Assembly (NCBI RefSeq): GCF_025847235.1
Contig: NZ_JAOZEW010000009.1
Span: forward strand, 62,001 to 126,000
Source: Flavobacterium shii
GTDB taxonomy: Bacteria > Bacteroidota > Bacteroidia > Flavobacteriales > Flavobacteriaceae
Length of the DNA stretch: 64,000 bases
Direction of reading: 5' to 3'
The translations under genes and the position numbers were made by a program. The notes beneath the pieces are model-generated. The model was not told the DNA's origin and searched no databases. It was given only the letters and a program-made list of their open reading frames with translations. Positions 60,303-64,000 of this stretch are shown here, in pieces (the stretch's first letter is position 1; each line of letters begins with the position of its first letter).

Positions 60303-62788
60303 TTTTTTATGATTATTTGGCTAGATACAGCACCTTCGGTAGTTTGTACTTTAACTAAATAGTTTCCTGGGCTTAGTTTGCTCATGTCAATAATTTCTAC
60401 GCCTTTTTCTGTAGTTTTTACTAATGCTCCCGTCATGCTGTAAATTGTTACTTTTTCTATGTTTTGATCAGAGTTTGCTATACGTAAATAGTTTGTCACT
60501 GGGTTTGGATACAAGATTAATTTTGCAACCAGAATGTTGTCATCTACGCGTAAAGTAGTTTTGTATTCAGTGCTTATGTAGTATAAGTTTGTTGTATCGC
60601 CTTTTATAATTGTATTATTTCCTGCTGGCAGTGAAACTGTAACGATTCCTGCAGATGCTGTATATGATACTCCGTTTACTTTGACTTTTCCTGCAAAACC
60701 ATCGTCAAATACTAAAGTTAATGTGGATTCACTTGTCGTTGTATATGTTATTGTGGTGCTTGACTCCATTTTTAAACGTGCAGTTAGTGTCAAGCCTGAG
60801 TAGGTTATAGATCCAGCCGTAGAATTTATATTTCCGGTGATGGTATAGAATGTACTTGTTTTTGCATCTGTAGTAAAATTATGTGTTTGATTACCAGGAG
60901 TACTTCCATTGGTCAAAGCTGTAATTGTTCCCGTTGCATTAGTTGCTGTGCCTGTTACACCACTGGTAGCAATAGAATAAGGTACAGTCGCTGTAGGGCT
61001 ACCCGAAATTGTAATTGTTTTGGTCGCTGTATTTTTTACAAAAGTTATACCTGACGTAGGTAATCCAGTTACTGTAACATCTGTAGCATCGCCACCCCAA
61101 GTAAAAATAATTGTGCTAATTGCTGTTCCATTTGTTACAGTTTGGTCATTATTATTGGTTGAGGTTAATGTTTGTGTAGATACTGTTGTTCCGGTTTCGC
61201 CTTGAATCGCTGCTAGCTTTGTTTTGTAGCCTACAAGAGCTGCTTTTAGTGCATCATTAACCAAAGAGGAAGCATCATCTACAGCATTGTTAAATGTCCA
61301 TTTTAAATCGCCTCCGGTAACACGTCCTGCATATTGCATAACATTTGTTTTGGCAACTTCGGGACTATCCGGTGTATAAGCATACATAATAGATGAATCG
61401 GTATCAAAATTGTTGTAGGCTTTTCCTCCCTTTTTTGCAACTATGCTGCTGCTTACAGTTTCATTTCTTGTAGTTGCAACATAAGCATCAAATTCAATTG
61501 GATAATTGGTAGCATTATAAGGAATAAAACGTGTTTCGCCACTCATCGTATTGTTATATGCTTTAATTGTTCCTCCATCTTCTTTCGAAAATGTACCTAA
61601 AGCACCATTATAGACATCCGTTCCTTGCATTGAGGTAAGCATTGGGTATTTGCAATTACGGAAAAAGTTGTTTTCTACAAATACCGATGAGCTCATGGTT
61701 GATCCTATACCATATTTGGCATTTCCGTCGTAGTAATTGTTATAAACGTGCGCCGAGTAAAAACGTACGCGGGGATGACGTGAATCGGAGTGATCATACC
61801 AGTTATGATGATATGTAATGTATAATCCTGTTGTTGTATTTTCGCTTAAGCCTAAAAGATTAGACTTCCCAGAATCCCAAAAGTGATTGTATGAAAATGT
61901 GATGTAAGTCGATTTTTTGCAATCTAGTGCACCATCCCCTTTTATTTGATCGGCATCACTCCCTGCATTTCCATAAAAGAAATCGCAATTGTGTACCCAG
62001 ATGTAATCATTGTCTTGTTGTAGCCCAATATTATCTCCTTCGCTGCTATCACAGTTCATTGTTCCAATATTGCGTATCTCTATATTTGATGCGTTTTTAA
62101 CTCGAATACCCCAGCCATCTGCTACAGCATCATCACCAATACCCTCTATAGTGATGTAACTTGCTGCATTATTGTTGTTTTCAACAACGATATCTCCAGA
62201 AAGCATATAGCTTAAATCTGTTATTTGTCCTATCATGCGAACGATTAATGGACGAAGGTCTTTCCCTTTTTTATATCCATCCAAAATTGTTTGTAAACCC
62301 ACAGATGGACTTGGTGTTGCACCTGTAACAGCTAGTGAAACTGTATTTTTAGTGTTTTCTGTTATGTATATAATTACTGCGTTTGTTTTTGGAGTTCCAT
62401 CTGCATTATATGCTCCTGGAACACGATTGTTTGCAAAAGCAAATCCTGCGCGATCATGTGCCTTTACTGTAATAGAACTTGTTGTTGAGCCAGTTCCTTC
62501 TACGCCAGATATAACTGGCTTTATTTTTATGGTGTAGGAACCAGCTTTAATTCCCGGAATGTCTGCGCGGTAATAGGTACCATAACTACGTATTAGTTCA
62601 TTGTCAATTTTTTTATCTGTAATTCCGCCTCCTGTATAGTAAACATTATAGCTTTGTGCATTGGCAACTGGTTGCCATTTTACATATGCTGATTCCAGCC
62701 AACCTGCGACTTCGTTAATTTGAACCTGTTGTGCCCATACTTGTACAGATACAAGCAAAATAGTCATGTAAAGTAGAATTTTTTTCAT
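60299..62788 (-). CDS. Pectate lyase (PL1) with T9SS C-terminal sorting domain
   Basis: This secreted 829-residue protein has a signal peptide (residues 1-20, ending VWAQ) and a fibronectin-III-like domain (about 25-110). The right-handed beta-helix of polysaccharide lyase family 1 (about 130-430) contains IWVHNCDFF, DGALDCKKST and HHNWYDHSDSRHPRVRF, including the catalytic Arg340. After a Thr-rich region with repeats like TNGTAI (about 520-700), the C terminus (LYPNPVTNYLRIANS ... SPGNYLVKVQT) is a type A type IX secretion signal. It is predicted to cut pectate or homogalacturonan outside the cell. No SusCD or other pectin gene lies next to it. Confidence 0.93.
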   Translation of the reverse strand: MKKILLYMTILLVSVQVWAQQVQINEVAGWLESAYVKWQPVANAQSYNVYYTGGGITDKKIDNELIRSYGTYYRADIPGIKAGSYTIKIKPVISGVEGTGSTTSSITVKAHDRAGFAFANNRVPGAYNADGTPKTNAVIIYITENTKNTVSLAVTGATPSPSVGLQTILDGYKKGKDLRPLIVRMIGQITDLSYMLSGDIVVENNNNAASYITIEGIGDDAVADGWGIRVKNASNIEIRNIGTMNCDSSEGDNIGLQQDNDYIWVHNCDFFYGNAGSDADQIKGDGALDCKKSTYITFSYNHFWDSGKSNLLGLSENTTTGLYITYHHNWYDHSDSRHPRVRFYSAHVYNNYYDGNAKYGIGSTMSSSVFVENNFFRNCKYPMLTSMQGTDVYNGALGTFSKEDGGTIKAYNNTMSGETRFIPYNATNYPIEFDAYVATTRNETVSSSIVAKKGGKAYNNFDTDSSIMYAYTPDSPEVAKTNVMQYAGRVTGGDLKWTFNNAVDDASSLVNDALKAALVGYKTKLAAIQGETGTTVSTQTLTSTNNNDQTVTNGTAISTIIFTWGGDATDVTVTGLPTSGITFVKNTATKTITISGSPTATVPYSIATSGVTGTATNATGTITALTNGSTPGNQTHNFTTDAKTSTFYTITGNINSTAGSITYSGLTLTARLKMESSTTITYTTTSESTLTLVFDDGFAGKVKVNGVSYTASAGIVTVSLPAGNNTIIKGDTTNLYYISTEYKTTLRVDDNILVAKLILYPNPVTNYLRIANSDQNIEKVTIYSMTGALVKTTEKGVEIIDMSKLSPGNYLVKVQTTEGAVSSQIIIKK

Positions 62789-62854
62789 AATTGTGGTTTG
62801 GTTAAAAGTTTGGTGTTAAATAGATTGCATTATTTGGTTATTGGGAATTTAAAA

Positions 62855-62868
62855 TGTAATCGATTACA
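62855..62868. promoter_or_regulatory. LacI-style palindrome upstream of the pectate lyase gene
   Basis: The 14-bp perfect palindrome TGTAATCGATTACA lies 67 nt before the start codon. The same core flanks the 3' end of the gene. It is a plausible operator of a LacI-type regulator; the regulator is not in the window. Confidence 0.5.
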
Positions 62869-62953
62869 CGAATGTAAATAAAATTTACATATTATTATTT
62901 ATTTTATATAAAAAATACACATAGTAAAAAAATATTCATTTTAAATATTAATT

Positions 62954-62981
62954 ACGCAACGATATCGTTTTAGCGTTGCGT
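62954..62981. promoter_or_regulatory. Nested palindrome upstream of the pectate lyase gene
   Basis: ACGCAACG (62954-62961) pairs with CGTTGCGT (62974-62981), and inside it AACGATATCGTT (62958-62969) is a perfect 12-bp palindrome. Together with the site at 62855 it makes the 337-bp region 62789-63125 rich in symmetric sites. No gene is seen there. Confidence 0.45.
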
Positions 62982-63050
62982 ATTGAATAATGCTTGAAAT
63001 TGTTGGCCTTATGTGATCTGGTTTTTCTTCGTTAGGGAAATTTATGGCAT

Positions 63051-63083
63051 AAAAAAAAGCAACTGGATAAGAGTTGCTTTTTT
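63051..63083 (-). terminator. Terminator of the lipoprotein gene at the window end
   Basis: AAAAAAAAGCAACT (63051-63064) pairs with AGTTGCTTTTTT (63072-63083), a stem with A/T runs on both sides, about 40 nt after the minus-strand stop codon. Confidence 0.85.
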
Positions 63084-63125
63084 TGGCGCATGTAAGTAAA
63101 TACTACATTCTGTTTTTATAAATGT

Positions 63126-63911
63126 TTATTTTTTTGGTTTTATTATCTTCAATGAATATAATAATTTACCTTTTCTATAGGATGGTTTTTCATCAGATTT
63201 TGTTAGAAGTACAAGATCGTATAATTCTACTTTATCTTTTTGGAATTCAATTCCTAAGTTTTTATTGGACCCGTCCAGAGTTGTGAAATTTATTGCTGTT
63301 ATGCCTTGAGTATCTGCTGAATCTCCATTTATGCTAATATAATAGCTTTTAAAATTTGCAAGTCCTTCTACTTTTCCATCTTCAGTAAACTTAATTTCTG
63401 TTTTGGAAGATTTGGTCGAATAAGTGTTATCAGAAAGTGTTTTGTTTATTAAAACACGAAGTACAGATACATTTAAGTCTTTAGCTTTTTTTATCAATGA
63501 ACTATCTGCTTTTATATATTCTTGAGAATGATAACGTTCGTCGAGTGGCAGTAGGATTAAATTTCCATTTTGGATTACTGCTTTTTGAGTTTTTGTTTCG
63601 TGCAAATGGTTAACTAATGTGTCATTTTTGAATGACGCAAAATGCTTGTCTTTTTCCAGATCTTCATTAATAAAAATAATGCTATCCTTTACGTTTTCCG
63701 GGATAATTATTTCTGTAACGCCGTTGTTAACTGTTTTAATTCCGTTATCAATAATTATATTATCGATAAAGTCTTTTGCAATCCAAATACCTGCGAAAGC
63801 ATTCGATTGTTCTTTTTCAGTTTCTTTTTTCGAATCTTTACATGATGTAGCTGTAAGTGTTAAAAGGACTATTGTTGCACAGTAGAAAGTACTTTGAATA
63901 AATTTTTTCAT
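63126..63911 (-). CDS. Lipoprotein of unknown function
   Basis: This 261-residue exported lipoprotein has signal VLLTLTATSCKDS, with the lipid Cys at residue 24. The remaining sequence is mostly beta-prone and polar (AFAGIWIAKDFIDNIIIDNG, EIIIPENVKDSIIFINED, NGNLILLPLDERYHSQEYIKAD). It has the overall look of Bacteroidota lipocalin-like or DUF-type surface lipoproteins, without a motif I can name. The upstream region runs to the right end of the window; the last bases (AAAAAAAGACC) could start another hairpin or terminator of the next gene. Confidence 0.72.
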   Translation of the reverse strand: MKKFIQSTFYCATIVLLTLTATSCKDSKKETEKEQSNAFAGIWIAKDFIDNIIIDNGIKTVNNGVTEIIIPENVKDSIIFINEDLEKDKHFASFKNDTLVNHLHETKTQKAVIQNGNLILLPLDERYHSQEYIKADSSLIKKAKDLNVSVLRVLINKTLSDNTYSTKSSKTEIKFTEDGKVEGLANFKSYYISINGDSADTQGITAINFTTLDGSNKNLGIEFQKDKVELYDLVLLTKSDEKPSYRKGKLLYSLKIIKPKK

Positions 63912-64000
63912 AATTACGGCGTAAATGGTTTATTTATAAATATAAGTAATAATTAACTGGTAAGTAGTGATATTCAAATAAAAAAAGACCATTTGAAATT

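Noticed and set aside
1..64000. CRISPR array, insertion sequence, prophage or rRNA operon
   Set aside because: No regularly spaced direct repeats, transposase or integrase genes, or rRNA-like sequence were seen; the repeats found are palindromes of several unrelated families.

Overview
The window looks like a chromosomal segment of a Flavobacterium-type Bacteroidota. The evidence is AT-rich DNA, several TAnnTTTG -7 promoter boxes, little Shine-Dalgarno signal, a SusC/SusD pair, a type IX secretion tail on a pectate lyase, a Bacteroidota-style suf cluster (DUF59 and DUF2480 partners), many Bacteroidota lipoproteins, and an SDR-type threonine dehydrogenase of the kind described from Flavobacterium. 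No IS element, prophage, CRISPR array or rRNA was seen. The genus is inferred from gene content, not from a marker gene.

Layout. 1-0.4 kb: the 3' end of a Dyp-type peroxidase. 0.4-2.1 kb: two tandem tRNA-Asn genes and rseP (minus). 2.3-6 kb: an old yellow enzyme, an IolW-like oxidoreductase and an MFS transporter. 6.3-11.5 kb: a TonB-dependent receptor with a DUF5689 lipoprotein, then a secreted protein of unknown function. 11.6-14 kb: hflX facing a DUF3078 barrel protein. 13.9-23.4 kb: the suf iron-sulfur cluster assembly locus on the minus strand (sufA-like, sufB, a YoeB-type toxin-antitoxin pair, sufC, sufD, then sufS, a small lipoprotein, sufE, a DUF59 protein and a DUF2480 protein). It is interrupted by an opposite-strand serine hydrolase and a palindrome cluster. 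23.6-28.3 kb: an MBL hydrolase, an S8 protease lipoprotein and an M1 aminopeptidase. 28.3-32.4 kb: three tandem DUF418 membrane proteins. 32.6-38.4 kb: threonine dehydrogenase, a lipoprotein, mfd and a DUF5683 protein.

38.5-50.2 kb is the most interesting block. On one strand it carries SusC, SusD, a GH63 (YgjK-like) alpha-glucosidase, a GH42 beta-galactosidase, and a fusion of an APH-type kinase with a phospho-lyase of the vertebrate AGXT2L family (ETNPPL/PHYKPL). Glucose-alpha-1,2-galactose-beta-O-hydroxylysine, the glycan of collagen, would need exactly an alpha-glucosidase, a beta-galactosidase, hydroxylysine kinase and phosphohydroxylysine phospho-lyase. An ALDH7-like (aminoadipate semialdehyde) dehydrogenase at 58.6 kb could take the next step. 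I propose this as a candidate collagen-glycan and hydroxylysine utilisation locus. This is an inference and has not been shown.

50.9-64 kb: an ACT-like protein, YraN, an S66 LD-carboxypeptidase, a secreted XAC2610-like protein, an EEP-family hydrolase, 3-hydroxyanthranilate dioxygenase, two CorA-like transporters, the ALDH7-like dehydrogenase, a T9SS-tagged pectate lyase flanked by LacI-style palindromes, and a lipoprotein. Many intergenic gaps hold imperfect palindromes from a few sequence families; these are listed separately.
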